In this document: positions 24,332 through 34,818 of the stretch, in pieces | Layout: each line of letters opens with the position of its first letter | Position numbering within the stretch: position 1 is the stretch's first letter | Assembly: GCF_041765605.1 (NCBI RefSeq) | Contig: NZ_CP168900.1 | Coordinates: 2,434,001 to 2,498,000 of the forward strand | Direction: 5' to 3' | Source: Listeria monocytogenes | GTDB taxonomy: Bacteria; Bacillota; Bacilli; Lactobacillales; Listeriaceae | Length of the DNA: 64,000 nucleotides | The notes under the pieces: model-generated | The model's database searches: none | What the model was told of the DNA's origin: nothing | What the model saw: the letters and a program-made list of their open reading frames with translations, nothing else | Translations under genes and position numbers: made by a program

Positions 24332-24832
24332 ATGGTAGAAAAACAAAGTGCGTTAGAATCAAAAGCACGCAGTTGGCTCATCGAACGTGGCGTAGAAATT
24401 GACGATATCGCAGAACTTGTCTTATTTTTACAACAAAAATATCATCCCGGATTGGAATTAGATATTTGCCGTCAAAACGTTGAGCATGTTCTTCGTAAGC
24501 GAGAAGTCCAAAATGCTGTTTTAACAGGCATACAGCTTGATGTGATGGCTGAAAAAGGAGAACTCGTCCAACCACTACAAAATATCATTAGCGCTGATGA
24601 GGGGCTGTACGGCGTCGATGAGATACTCGCACTCTCCATCGTCAATGTGTATGGATCAATTGGATTTACCAATTACGGTTATATCGATAAAGTAAAGCCA
24701 GGTATTCTTGCAAAATTAAATGAACACGATGGTATCGCCGTTCACACATTTCTCGATGACATTGTTGGCGCCATCGCTGCGGCCGCTGCAAGTCGTCTTG
24801 CGCATAGTTATCACGACGACATCGTTAATTAA
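24332..24832 (+). CDS. ltrC: LtrC, PgpA-like low-temperature requirement protein
   Basis: A 166-residue protein of the phosphatidylglycerophosphatase A-like family (YutG/LtrC). LtrC was described in L. monocytogenes as needed for growth at low temperature. Conserved blocks are WLIERGVEIDDIAELVLFLQ at the N-terminus and a C-terminal DGIAVHTFLDDIVGAIAAAAASRLAH. Unlike E. coli PgpA it lacks obvious membrane helices. Whether it acts on phosphatidylglycerophosphate is not shown by the sequence. ATG 24332 lies behind AAGGAGGT. Confidence 0.9.
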   Translation: MVEKQSALESKARSWLIERGVEIDDIAELVLFLQQKYHPGLELDICRQNVEHVLRKREVQNAVLTGIQLDVMAEKGELVQPLQNIISADEGLYGVDEILALSIVNVYGSIGFTNYGYIDKVKPGILAKLNEHDGIAVHTFLDDIVGAIAAAAASRLAHSYHDDIVN

Positions 24833-24835
24833 ACA

Positions 24836-24888
24836 AAAACCAGTAAAACAAGAGGCCTATTCCTCCAATTTTACTGGTTTTTCTTTCC
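24836..24888. terminator. Bidirectional terminator
   Basis: AAAAACCAGTAAAA pairs with TTTTACTGGTTTTT across about 20 bases, between ltrC and the convergent CBS-domain gene, whose last codons lie in the loop and 3' arm. Confidence 0.8.
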
Positions 24889-26167
24889 CTAATTTTACTT
24901 CTACTTGCCGAATCGAGTTTTTATTCATTGAACGAACGATAAAGCGGTATCCCTCATGTTCAATCTCATCACCAGCTTCTAAGTCAAAACGTTCGAGCAA
25001 CATCCATCCCGATAACGTATGAACACCCGGCCCTTCAATTGGAACCCCAAGCGCTTCCTCAACTTCAAGGAGCGGCTCAGATCCTTCAATAATATAATGA
25101 TTCAAAGCTACTTTTCGAATCCCTTTCGGACCTTTTGCTTCTTCCATATCCCCAACAATTACTTCCATGACATCTTCTAGCGTCACAATCCCCGAAGTCC
25201 CGCCGTATTCATCCGTGAGAACGACAAACGGCTCACTTTCTTGCTGCATTTTCACAAGTAGCTCTTCCAAAATCATGCCTTCAAACACTTCTAAAACAGG
25301 TGTAATAAATGGTTGAATAGATTGCGTCACAATCGTTTCATCTTTTCCAAGTCCAGCCATAACCGCACTGACTCGTAGCATTCCGATAATATGATCTTTA
25401 TCTTCATCTTCGGTTACTGGGAAAATATGATATGTATGTTCAGAAGTTAATTTCAACAAATCTCGTACAGTTGCCGTTTGGTCAATCGCAATCATCGACA
25501 TTCGCGGTATCATCACTTCTTTCGCTGGCACGTCGCCAAGTTTGAAAATATTTTTCATATAACGAAACTCTTGTGGATTCAAAAGTCCTTGCCTATAGCT
25601 ATCTTCAAAAATAATCTTCAGTTCTGTTGGCGTCATTTGGTCCGCATCAACTGTTTGTTTTACCCCAAACATCCGCGTGATTAAATTCGCCGAGTTATTT
25701 AAAAGCCAATTGAGTGGAAAAGTCAGGCGATACCAATACACAAGCGGGCGCGCGATAAACAGAGCTACTTTTTCTGTGCTTTGAATTGTAAATGTTTTCG
25801 GAGCAAGTTCTCCGAGTACCACATTTAAGAATGTAATTAAAATAAAGGAAACAAAAATCGAAATCGGCTTTTCAACGGATTCTGGTACAGGTAACATTAA
25901 AAATAACGGCTCCAACCAACCACGCATTGTTGCTTCACCAACCCACCCCATAGCAAGTGCGGCGAGTGTGTTCCCTAACTGACAAGCAGCCAAATAATCA
26001 TTCATATTCGAAGTAACTTTTTTTACATATTTCGCTCGCGGGTCCTCTGAGGCTACTAGTTGCAGGACAGTAGGTTTCCGAATTGCGACAATGGCAAATT
26101 CACTTGCCACGAAAAAGGCAGTCGCTCCAATTAAAAATATTACAAAGAAATCATTAAAAACGTCCAT
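24857..26167 (-). CDS. CNNM/CorC-type CBS-domain membrane protein
   Basis: A 436-residue hemolysin-C-like protein. The N-terminal 200 residues are a DUF21/CNNM membrane domain with four helices (FFVIFLIGATAFFVASEFAIV first). Then come a CBS pair (MIPRMSMIAIDQTATVRDLL; VVLTDEYGGTSGIVTLEDVMEVIVGDM) and a C-terminal CorC_HlyC domain. Relatives transport Mg2+ or Co2+, or protect against Mg2+ excess; the ancient hemolysin label is not meaningful. The start is ATG 26167 behind AGGAGG. It overlaps the ltrC terminator at its 3' end. Confidence 0.9.
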   Translation of the reverse strand: MDVFNDFFVIFLIGATAFFVASEFAIVAIRKPTVLQLVASEDPRAKYVKKVTSNMNDYLAACQLGNTLAALAMGWVGEATMRGWLEPLFLMLPVPESVEKPISIFVSFILITFLNVVLGELAPKTFTIQSTEKVALFIARPLVYWYRLTFPLNWLLNNSANLITRMFGVKQTVDADQMTPTELKIIFEDSYRQGLLNPQEFRYMKNIFKLGDVPAKEVMIPRMSMIAIDQTATVRDLLKLTSEHTYHIFPVTEDEDKDHIIGMLRVSAVMAGLGKDETIVTQSIQPFITPVLEVFEGMILEELLVKMQQESEPFVVLTDEYGGTSGIVTLEDVMEVIVGDMEEAKGPKGIRKVALNHYIIEGSEPLLEVEEALGVPIEGPGVHTLSGWMLLERFDLEAGDEIEHEGYRFIVRSMNKNSIRQVEVKLGKEKPVKLEE

Positions 26168-26202
26168 TTAGCATCCTCCTTATCCCCATTCTATACCCGA
26201 TT

Positions 26203-26646
26203 TTAACGTTTGAACCACAAGTCGGCCACTGCCTCGCCGTCGATGATTTCCCCCGTTTTTTTAAATCCATATTTTGCATAAAATTTCTCTGCTACCGTAT
26301 TATCTGGTTCGTAAGATAAACGCAGACGTGCTGGTTTTTCTGGTAGATTTTTCACTATCTCGATAATTTGTTCTAGCGCATCTCCGCCGTAGCCCTTACC
26401 TTGATGCTCTTTCCCAGTCATAAATCGTACCAACCAAAACTCACCATCATCTGTATCCATTCCATACATTGCGTAGCCAACCGGCATATTATCCGCATAT
26501 ATTACCAGCGAATGATACGTTTCTTCAAAACTTGCTTCGATAATGGAATACCAGTTTTCTGCGACAAATGTTTTTTGGTGTGGATGCACTTCTAATTTTG
26601 CTGTTTCGTGAAAATTGTCTTTCGTTAACTTTTGAATTGAGACCAT
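26203..26646 (-). CDS. GNAT-family N-acetyltransferase
   Basis: A 147-residue acetyltransferase. The acetyl-CoA loop appears as VRFMTGKEHQGKGYGGDALEQI near residue 68-89 (Q/RxxGxG/A pattern), and LRLSYEPDNTVAEKFYAKYGFKKTGE is the C-terminal GNAT block. It resembles polyamine-type acetyltransferases, but the substrate is inferred only. ATG 26646 follows GGAGGTT. It is 35 bases upstream of the CNNM gene and may be cotranscribed. Confidence 0.87.
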   Translation of the reverse strand: MVSIQKLTKDNFHETAKLEVHPHQKTFVAENWYSIIEASFEETYHSLVIYADNMPVGYAMYGMDTDDGEFWLVRFMTGKEHQGKGYGGDALEQIIEIVKNLPEKPARLRLSYEPDNTVAEKFYAKYGFKKTGEIIDGEAVADLWFKR

Positions 26647-26669
26647 TTTCTAACCTCCTATTTATTAAA

Positions 26670-26694
26670 AAAAGAGCAGAAAAATTCCGCTCTT
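26670..26694 (-). terminator. Intrinsic terminator of the HAD phosphatase operon
   Basis: AAGAGC pairs with GCTCTT, with a T-run on the minus strand, directly after the stop codon at 26695. Confidence 0.7.
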
Positions 26695-27462
26695 CTAGTT
26701 AAATTTCCAATCAGTTAGTTTTGTTACAGCGTATGTAGGCTGGATTTCTTTCGTTAATAATGCTTCTTTTGATGTAAAGCCAGTGTGTACGATTAACGTA
26801 TCCATGCCGTAATTGATGCCCGCCATAATATCGGTTTCGTAGTTGTCACCCACCATGATTGCTTCGTCTTTATGGACACCGAGTTTTGCGAGTGCTTGCT
26901 CCATAATAATGGATTCAGGCTTCCCAATAAAAACTGGTGCTGTTTCTGTGGCTACGGAAACGACTGATGTAATCGAACCATTTCCTGGAAGCAAACCGCG
27001 CTCTGTCGGAATTGCTGCATCGCCATTCGTCGAAATAAACATCGCGCCACCGCGAACCGCAAGAGCTGCTTTTGAAAATTTCTCATAATCGACTTCCCGG
27101 TCAAGCCCAACAACAACAAAAGCTGGATTACTAGAAGTTATTTCAAATCCATTATCTGTTAGTTCTTGTTTTATTCCACGTTCTCCGATAACATAAACCG
27201 TTTTTTCGCGTTTTTGTTCCATCATAAATTGCACGGTTGCTTGTGACGTCGTGAATACATCGTCACTTACAGCTTGAATCCCCATGTCAGTTAAATGTTC
27301 TGCTACTTGCCCAGGTGTTTTTGTTGAATTGTTTGTTACAAATAAATACGGAATTCCCGCACGTTTTAAGTTTTCGATAAAAATGATCGCCTCAGGAATA
27401 ACTTCTGCCCCGCGATACATCGTGCCATCTAAATCAATTAAATACGCTTTATAATTCTTCAA
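26695..27462 (-). CDS. NagD-like HAD-superfamily phosphatase (YutF-like)
   Basis: A 255-residue HAD IIA phosphatase. Motif I YLIDLDGTMYRG (nucleophile Asp), motif II LFVTNNSTKTP and motif IV IMVGDNYETDIMAGINYGM are complete. The family dephosphorylates p-nitrophenyl phosphate, sugar phosphates or nucleotides; the physiological substrate is unknown. TTG 27462 gives the best spacing from GAGGTAG and matches relatives starting MKxYKGYLIDLDGT; an in-frame TTG at 27468 is the alternative. It is followed by a terminator and preceded by yutD and yunD in an apparent three-gene operon. Confidence 0.9.
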   Translation of the reverse strand: MKNYKAYLIDLDGTMYRGAEVIPEAIIFIENLKRAGIPYLFVTNNSTKTPGQVAEHLTDMGIQAVSDDVFTTSQATVQFMMEQKREKTVYVIGERGIKQELTDNGFEITSSNPAFVVVGLDREVDYEKFSKAALAVRGGAMFISTNGDAAIPTERGLLPGNGSITSVVSVATETAPVFIGKPESIIMEQALAKLGVHKDEAIMVGDNYETDIMAGINYGMDTLIVHTGFTSKEALLTKEIQPTYAVTKLTDWKFN

Positions 27463-27481
27463 TTCCAAACTACCTCATTTA

Positions 27482-27757
27482 CTATTTTACTTTTTTAATA
27501 ACAAAATATGCACAACCAAAATTGCAGTATTCATAAATATATTCTTTTAACGTGCTAATTTTGTTGTCGTATGCGGCTTTGCGGTTATCGTCTTCGAAAA
27601 AGCCTTTCAGCCGAAGTTGATCGTAACCCCAGTCGCCCACTATATAATCATATCGTCCAAGAATATCGCTAAACCGTTCATTTAACTTCTCCTCGTCAAA
27701 AGCATCGCGATAATTGGTGATAATCTCGTAGTTTAAATCTTGAATCGTAATCGTCAC
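27482..27757 (-). CDS. yutD: YutD-like DUF1027 protein
   Basis: A 91-residue protein of the YutD/DUF1027 family. It begins with GTG at 27757 behind GGAGGAAG and overlaps the yunD stop codon by four bases (GTGA), so it is translationally coupled. Family blocks are NYRDAFDEEKLNERFSDIL and YDYIVGDWGYDQLRLKGF. No function is established; the position between a phosphatase and a nucleotidase is conserved in Bacillales. Confidence 0.87.
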   Translation of the reverse strand: MTITIQDLNYEIITNYRDAFDEEKLNERFSDILGRYDYIVGDWGYDQLRLKGFFEDDNRKAAYDNKISTLKEYIYEYCNFGCAYFVIKKVK

Positions 27758-29142
27758 TTGTCTTCCTCCTGTCCGTACATTTTTTTAAGTTTCCATTTTA
27801 AAATATCTCGGAGTAGTTCCGGTGTATATACTTCTTTTCGTTTAATTTGTTTTACTATCGGGAAAAATGGCGCGAACACAAACGTATCATGGGTCGCAAT
27901 CCGGTATTCCCGCGTTTTATCAATTGGTTTATTATCAAAAAGCGCCACTTGATTTTCCGCATCAAAACCAGCTCTGTCCATCAAAACGGTGCCAAAATAC
28001 TCGCCTCGGAAACCAAAACCTCGAAGCGGAATATCTTGCAGTTCTGCTTTCTTTCGGTAGATTCCGTCAATAAGTATTTCAAGCTCCTCACCAGACATCG
28101 TTAAAGCAATCGCGTTGAGCGGATGCGGTAACATTTGATGGATATCAAAATCCGTCACGATTCCCGCTTCAAAGTCTGTCATAAAAATGCCCGCGTTCAT
28201 CACAAATGTTTCTGCCCCAGTCCATTCACAAACCGCTTCATTCAAAATGTGCGCAATTTCCGAGTCATCAAACCAATTATGCGCTAACTTTCCGGGAATC
28301 GCAACTACTTTTTCAGAGAGTTCTGCGCGCCCTTTATCGAAGAAACCTTGAATTTCATTCGCTTCATTTGGAGCAGCCGGTAAATCCTCTGTTTTAAAAG
28401 TCGTGGCGGTTTTAGTCAATATCTGATTATTTTCGTCTAACTCGATATCCACTTTTCCGATATATTCGCCCCATCTACCTGCTGCAGCAAGTAACGCATT
28501 CCCTTCTAATTTCCCCGTTTCAAGTAAATGGTGCGTGTGTCCCCCCAAAATTACATCTATTTCAGGAATTTCGAGTGCAATGCGTTCATCACTTGGTAAA
28601 CCTAGATGGCTGAGCAAAATAACTACATCCGTATCTTCATCCAAGCCAGCAATTTGTTTTTGAATGGAGCTAATAGGTTCCTCCACGCCCCAGCCCATTG
28701 CTTCGTAATATTCCCGAAACGGCGCCGTGGCACCAATAATAGCTATTTTCACTTGCTCTATTTCCTTATAAACAATCGATTTCACCCAGTCTGGCTGCTT
28801 GGTTCGTTCTTTATCTGCGTAAAAATTACAGCAAACTACTGGGAAGGCCGCATGTTCATATAATTTATCCAAGTCTTCATGGGCCAAAGTCGTTCCTTCA
28901 TTATTACCAAAAGTCACCGCATCATACGGCAGTTGGTTAAGTAAGTCCGTATTCGCAAGCCCGTTCGTTCCTTCAGTAAGCGGATGGACCCGATCCAAAA
29001 AATCACCAATATCAAAAAAGAGCGCCGACTTATTTTCTTTATCCGCAGCTGTTCTTTTCTCTTTTAAGAAATTAAAAATGCGTGGCCAATGTTCCAAGTG
29101 ACTATGAACATCATTTGTATGCCATAAAGTTAAATGTTTCAT
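27754..29142 (-). CDS. yunD: YunD-like 5'-nucleotidase/metallophosphoesterase
   Basis: A 462-residue cytoplasmic member of the 5'-nucleotidase family (no signal peptide). The metallophosphatase motifs are LTLWHTNDVHSHLEHW (residues 4-19), FFDIGDFLDR, TFGNNEGT in place of GNHE, and VILGGHTHHL. The C-terminal 5_nucleotid_C domain carries substrate contacts such as FVMNAGIF and LPHPLNAIALTMSGEEL. It probably hydrolyses nucleotides or UDP-sugars. The start is ATG 29142. First gene of the yunD-yutD-HAD operon. Confidence 0.92.
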   Translation of the reverse strand: MKHLTLWHTNDVHSHLEHWPRIFNFLKEKRTAADKENKSALFFDIGDFLDRVHPLTEGTNGLANTDLLNQLPYDAVTFGNNEGTTLAHEDLDKLYEHAAFPVVCCNFYADKERTKQPDWVKSIVYKEIEQVKIAIIGATAPFREYYEAMGWGVEEPISSIQKQIAGLDEDTDVVILLSHLGLPSDERIALEIPEIDVILGGHTHHLLETGKLEGNALLAAAGRWGEYIGKVDIELDENNQILTKTATTFKTEDLPAAPNEANEIQGFFDKGRAELSEKVVAIPGKLAHNWFDDSEIAHILNEAVCEWTGAETFVMNAGIFMTDFEAGIVTDFDIHQMLPHPLNAIALTMSGEELEILIDGIYRKKAELQDIPLRGFGFRGEYFGTVLMDRAGFDAENQVALFDNKPIDKTREYRIATHDTFVFAPFFPIVKQIKRKEVYTPELLRDILKWKLKKMYGQEEDK

Positions 29143-29278
29143 CTATCCATCTCACTCCCTACTTATAACTATTGTAGCGTAAAATAGCTTTTTTTACACG
29201 CACTAGGACTGGATGAATTGTTCCCTTTTCATTTTATGTTATGATAGGATATATTGTTTTAAAAGGGAAGTGATTTTT

Positions 29279-30118
29279 TTGGATATTACGCAAACAGTCG
29301 AAATTCTTTTAATCTCTGTTTTTGCAGGGGTTGTAGGCTCTTTGCTCGGGCTTGGTGGTGGAATTATCGTGACGCCTGCCTTGACTCTTATTTTCGGGAT
29401 TGATATTCAGTATGCAATTGGTGCGAGTATTATTTCCGTTATCGCAACAAGTAGTGGTTCTGCCATCGCTTATATCAAAGACGGTATTACGAACCTTCGT
29501 GTCGGGATGTTTCTCGAAATTGCCACAACAATTGGTGCAATCACCGGGGCTTTCGTCAGCGGACTGCTCTCGGCCACGGCACTCTACATCATCTTCGGAC
29601 TTTTACTTCTTTATTCTGCTTTCAACATGATTAAAAAGGTCGGTACAGAATTTCCTACCAATGTGAAACCAGACCCACTCGCAACCAAACTAAACTTACA
29701 TGATTCATATTACGATAAATCTTTACGGCAGACAGTTGATTATCAAGTGGCAAACGTCCCTGCTGGTTTTGGTGTGATGTACGGTGCCGGAATCGCAAGT
29801 GGCTTACTTGGAATCGGTAGTGGTGCATTTAAAGTAATGGCACTTGATGTCTTTATGAAAATGCCGCTTAAAGTAAGTAGCGCAACGAGTAATTTAATGA
29901 TGGGCGTAACCGCGGCGGCCAGTGCAACTGTATATCTTTTCCAAGGTGACATCCAGCCTGCGATTGCAGCTCCAGTTGCGATTGGCGTACTTGTCGGTGC
30001 AACACTTGGAACACGCATTATGCAACGTTTAAAAAGCAAAGTTATTCGGATTATTTTTATTCCCGTCATTTTATATGTTGCCTTCCAAATGATTTTAGAA
30101 GGATTGGGGTGGATCTAA
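29279..30118 (+). CDS. yunE: TauE/SafE (DUF81) membrane permease, YunE-like
   Basis: A 279-residue permease of the TauE/SafE family with about eight helices in two homologous halves. Each half starts with the Gly-rich motif: GSLLGLGGGIIVTPAL near residue 20, and GLLGIGSGAFKVMAL near 170. The family exports sulfite or organosulfur anions in some bacteria; the substrate here is unknown. TTG 29279 is preferred (AAAGGGAAGTGA upstream); the open frame back to 29213 lacks an SD. One base separates its stop from the following DUF1634 gene. Confidence 0.88.
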   Translation: MDITQTVEILLISVFAGVVGSLLGLGGGIIVTPALTLIFGIDIQYAIGASIISVIATSSGSAIAYIKDGITNLRVGMFLEIATTIGAITGAFVSGLLSATALYIIFGLLLLYSAFNMIKKVGTEFPTNVKPDPLATKLNLHDSYYDKSLRQTVDYQVANVPAGFGVMYGAGIASGLLGIGSGAFKVMALDVFMKMPLKVSSATSNLMMGVTAAASATVYLFQGDIQPAIAAPVAIGVLVGATLGTRIMQRLKSKVIRIIFIPVILYVAFQMILEGLGWI

Positions 30119-30484
30119 ATGGCAGAGAAAAAAGAAGAAATGTACCGCGTGGAGCTAATTGTCAGCGCGTTACTACGAATCGGTGTTGTCCTCAGTGCGA
30201 TTATTATTGTTTTCGGCCTTGTTATGCTATTTATCACCGGCGAAAGTGGCTATCCTGGGGAAACTTATCCGACTTCGCTTACGGCGATTTTCAGCGGGCT
30301 AGGGACGCTTAAACCATACGCAATTATGATGTTTGGCCTCTTTTGCTTAATTTTAACGCCAGTCCTTCGTGTCGTTGTATCGTTATTTACTTTTTTGAAG
30401 GAAAAAGATTATTTGTACGTTGGAATAACTGGGATTGTATTAATTATTTTAGTTATTAGCTTTTTAATTGGAATAAAAGCATAA
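30119..30484 (+). CDS. DUF1634 membrane protein
   Basis: A 121-residue membrane protein with three helices, DUF1634 family. The pattern MFGLFCLILTPVLRVVVSLFTFLKEKD is the family hallmark. It starts immediately after the yunE stop codon, and this pairing of a TauE/SafE permease with DUF1634 recurs in many bacteria. That suggests an accessory subunit of the permease; it is inference from context. Confidence 0.88.
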   Translation: MAEKKEEMYRVELIVSALLRIGVVLSAIIIVFGLVMLFITGESGYPGETYPTSLTAIFSGLGTLKPYAIMMFGLFCLILTPVLRVVVSLFTFLKEKDYLYVGITGIVLIILVISFLIGIKA

Positions 30485-30519
30485 AAAAGATGGCGCTGCT
30501 TACGCGCCATCTTTTTTTA
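30484..30519. terminator. Bidirectional terminator
   Basis: AAAAAAGATGGCGC pairs with GCGCCATCTTTTTT around a 7-base loop. Confidence 0.88.
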
Positions 30520-31359
30520 TTCTGAAAACAAATCCATTTGCATCGGAGCCAAGCCTTGAAACTCAACTTGTAACGCCTTTTGTAAATGTTTCGCGTTATC
30601 AGCCGCATCCCCGCCGCTGTTATTATTAAAAATCACGACAACTTCTTTGGACAATTTTTGTAAATGTTCCACATATTTTGCCCATTCGTTAATTTCTTCC
30701 TCATTATAACGGTAAAGTGTCCGAACTTCGCGCCATTCCGGACTGCTAGCTTTCATCCAACCATACTGATTCCGGCCGTGAAGCCGCACTAATGTCATAT
30801 CACTATTCGTCTCACGAAGCACAATCGGCACGCTCCCAGAACCAACTTGCGGTTCATCGACAACCGTATGAATAAAACCTAATTCGTGCAGTAAATCTAA
30901 CGTCTTTTCTGTATTTTGTTCGCTATACCATGAGTTATTACGAAATTCAATTGCTACAGGCAAATCGCCCATTTTCGAGGCAACATATTTTAAATAAGTC
31001 ACATTTTCTTTCGTACAATTAAAATACGGCGGAAATTGATATAAAATTGCCTGTAGTTTTCCCGTTTCACTTATCGGCGCAATCATATCCATATAAGCCG
31101 TATACATCGCATTTTCACTATCAAAATACTGCGACCATTCCTTATGTTTCGTCATCGCCGAAAAAGCCTTTATCACAAAACGAAAATCATCCGGAGTTTG
31201 CGCCGCCCAGTTTGCCGTTGTTCGCGGAGAAGGAATCGCATAAAAACTCGTATCGACTTCTACCACAGGAAAATGTGCCGCATAATCAGCCAACGTTAAT
31301 TTTTTTGATTGTAACAATGAATCATGATCACTCCATCCAGTTAACCCGATTGTAATCAT
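30517..31359 (-). CDS. yunF: DUF72 protein, YunF-like
   Basis: A 280-residue DUF72 TIM-barrel-like protein. Typical blocks are IGLTGWSDHD at the N-terminus, HFPVVEVDTSFYAIP, FRFVIKAFSAMTKH, LPVAIEFRNNSWY and the C-terminal VVIFNNNSGGDAADNAKHLQKAL. The function is not established; the YunE, DUF1634 and YunF neighbourhood is shared with Bacillus. ATG 31359 lies seven bases from GAGGGTGG; TTG 31362 is an alternative. Confidence 0.88.
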   Translation of the reverse strand: MITIGLTGWSDHDSLLQSKKLTLADYAAHFPVVEVDTSFYAIPSPRTTANWAAQTPDDFRFVIKAFSAMTKHKEWSQYFDSENAMYTAYMDMIAPISETGKLQAILYQFPPYFNCTKENVTYLKYVASKMGDLPVAIEFRNNSWYSEQNTEKTLDLLHELGFIHTVVDEPQVGSGSVPIVLRETNSDMTLVRLHGRNQYGWMKASSPEWREVRTLYRYNEEEINEWAKYVEHLQKLSKEVVVIFNNNSGGDAADNAKHLQKALQVEFQGLAPMQMDLFSE

Positions 31360-31494
31360 CAACCGCCACCCTCTCTATCGTTTTTGATTTATGTTTATTA
31401 TAACGCAAAAAGGAGGGAGAATCTTTTAATTTGGTTGTTGCTTTACCTTGGATATTTTATGTTTTATACTTTAATTAAAAAAAGGAGAAAACAG

Positions 31495-31668
31495 ATGAAA
31501 AGACTTATTATAATGACTTCAGTTTTTTTCGGAACGATATTAATCGGTTCAGCCTTTACTGGTAGGAAACCTTTTGACGGATCAGATATATCTTTAATAG
31601 GCGGATTATCTATTTTTATACTATCTTATTTTATTGCTGGCTTTTTAAGTAGAAAGAAAAACAGCTAA
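31495..31668 (+). CDS. Small two-helix membrane protein, 57 aa
   Basis: ATG 31495 lies behind AAAAAGGAGAAAA and opens a 57-codon frame with two hydrophobic segments separated by a short loop (TGRKPFDGSD) and a basic tail RKKNS. The frame is open back to 31384, but that part lacks an SD and is upstream of this strong ribosome binding site. The family is not recognised; the tail and helix resemble an ABC-like small anchor, nothing more specific. Confidence 0.65.
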   Translation: MKRLIIMTSVFFGTILIGSAFTGRKPFDGSDISLIGGLSIFILSYFIAGFLSRKKNS

Positions 31669-31687
31669 AATTAAATGTAAATAAAAA

Positions 31688-31727
31688 CCCCCTTCAACCA
31701 CAAAGCTGCAGTTGAAGGGGATTTTTT
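31688..31727. terminator. Bidirectional terminator of the small gene and suf operon
   Basis: CCCCTTCAAC pairs with GTTGAAGGGG across a 12-base loop, with A and T runs outside. Confidence 0.88.
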
Positions 31728-31734
31728 TGTTATA

Positions 31735-33129
31735 TTAACCAATCGAGCCTTCCATTTCAAACTTAATCAAACGGTTCATCTCAACGGCATATTCCATTGG
31801 TAATTCTTTCGTAAATGGTTCAATGAAGCCCATAACGATCATTTCTGTCGCTTCTTCTTCGCTTAAACCACGGCTCATTAGATAGAAAAGTTGTTCCTCA
31901 GATACTTTGGAAACTTTGGCTTCATGTTCTAATGAAATGTTGCTGTTTAGGATTTCGTTGTACGGGATTGTGTCCGATGTGGACAGGTTATCCATAATCA
32001 GCGTATCACATTCGATATTCGAACGTGCGCCGTCTGCATTACGACCAAAATGAACAATTCCGCGATACGTTACGTTTCCGCCTTGTTTCGAAATCGACTT
32101 CGATACAATCGTAGAGGACGTATTCGGCGCATAGTGCATCATTTTCGCTCCTGCGTCTTGACGTTGACCTTTACCTGCAATCGCGATAGAAAGGGTCGTT
32201 CCGCGCGCTCCTTCACCACGTAAATGTACAGCTGGGTATTTCATCGTTAATTTCGAACCAATGTTACCATCAATCCATTCCATTGTCGCATTTTCTTCAC
32301 AGAAAGTACGTTTCGTTACTAGGTTATAAACGTTATTCGCCCAGTTTTGGATGGTTGTGTAACGGCAGTAAGCGCCTGGTTTTACAATGATTTCCACGAC
32401 AGCTGAGTGAAGGGAATTCGTTGTATAAACGGGAGCAGTACAGCCTTCCACGTAGTTTACGCTGGCATTTTCATCCACAATAATTAGTGTCCGCTCAAAT
32501 TGACCCATGTTTTCCGAGTTAATACGGAAATAGGCTTGAAGTGGCGTATCTACTTTGATACCTGGTGGTACGTAGATGAATGAACCACCTGACCAAACAG
32601 CCGAGTTTAGCGCAGCGAATTTGTTGTCGCTTGGTGGAATTACTTTTGCGAAATATTCTTTGAAAATATCTTCGTTTTCTTTTAACGCGGAATCTGTATC
32701 TTTGAAGACAATCCCTAAATCTTCTAGGTCTTGCTTCATATTGTGATAAACTACTTCGGATTCATACTGCGCAGATGCACCAGCCAAATATTTTTGTTCG
32801 GCTTCAGGAATACCTAATTTATCAAAAGTACGTTTAATTTCTTCAGGAACTTCATCCCAAGAGCGCACTGTTTGTTCAGACGGTTTCACGTAGTAAGTGA
32901 TGTCTTCAAACTTCAGTTCTGACAGGTCGCCACCCCAAGTCGGCATTGGCATTTTATAAAATTGCTCCAAAGACTTCAAACGGAATTCAAGCATCCATTC
33001 TGGTTCTTCTTTAATATTCGAAATTTCTCTTACTACTTTTTCTGTTAATCCGCGTTCTGTACGGAACACAGAGGTATCTTTGTCATGGAATCCATATTGG
33101 TATTCGCCAATTTCTGGAATTTCAGTCAT
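31735..33129 (-). CDS. sufB: Fe-S cluster assembly scaffold SufB
   Basis: A 464-residue scaffold of the SUF pathway, on which Fe-S clusters form in the SufBCD complex. The beta-helix core carries the blocks [19 protein letters not shown] and [19 protein letters not shown] (with the conserved Cys), and the C-terminal [31 protein letters not shown] shared with SufD. It is the last gene of sufCDSUB, 22 bases after sufU. ATG 33129 follows AAAGGAGG. Confidence 0.96.
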   Translation of the reverse strand: MTEIPEIGEYQYGFHDKDTSVFRTERGLTEKVVREISNIKEEPEWMLEFRLKSLEQFYKMPMPTWGGDLSELKFEDITYYVKPSEQTVRSWDEVPEEIKRTFDKLGIPEAEQKYLAGASAQYESEVVYHNMKQDLEDLGIVFKDTDSALKENEDIFKEYFAKVIPPSDNKFAALNSAVWSGGSFIYVPPGIKVDTPLQAYFRINSENMGQFERTLIIVDENASVNYVEGCTAPVYTTNSLHSAVVEIIVKPGAYCRYTTIQNWANNVYNLVTKRTFCEENATMEWIDGNIGSKLTMKYPAVHLRGEGARGTTLSIAIAGKGQRQDAGAKMMHYAPNTSSTIVSKSISKQGGNVTYRGIVHFGRNADGARSNIECDTLIMDNLSTSDTIPYNEILNSNISLEHEAKVSKVSEEQLFYLMSRGLSEEEATEMIVMGFIEPFTKELPMEYAVEMNRLIKFEMEGSIG

Positions 33130-33151
33130 GTCGTATCCTCCTTTTCGCTAC

Positions 33152-34818
<1,667 letters not shown>
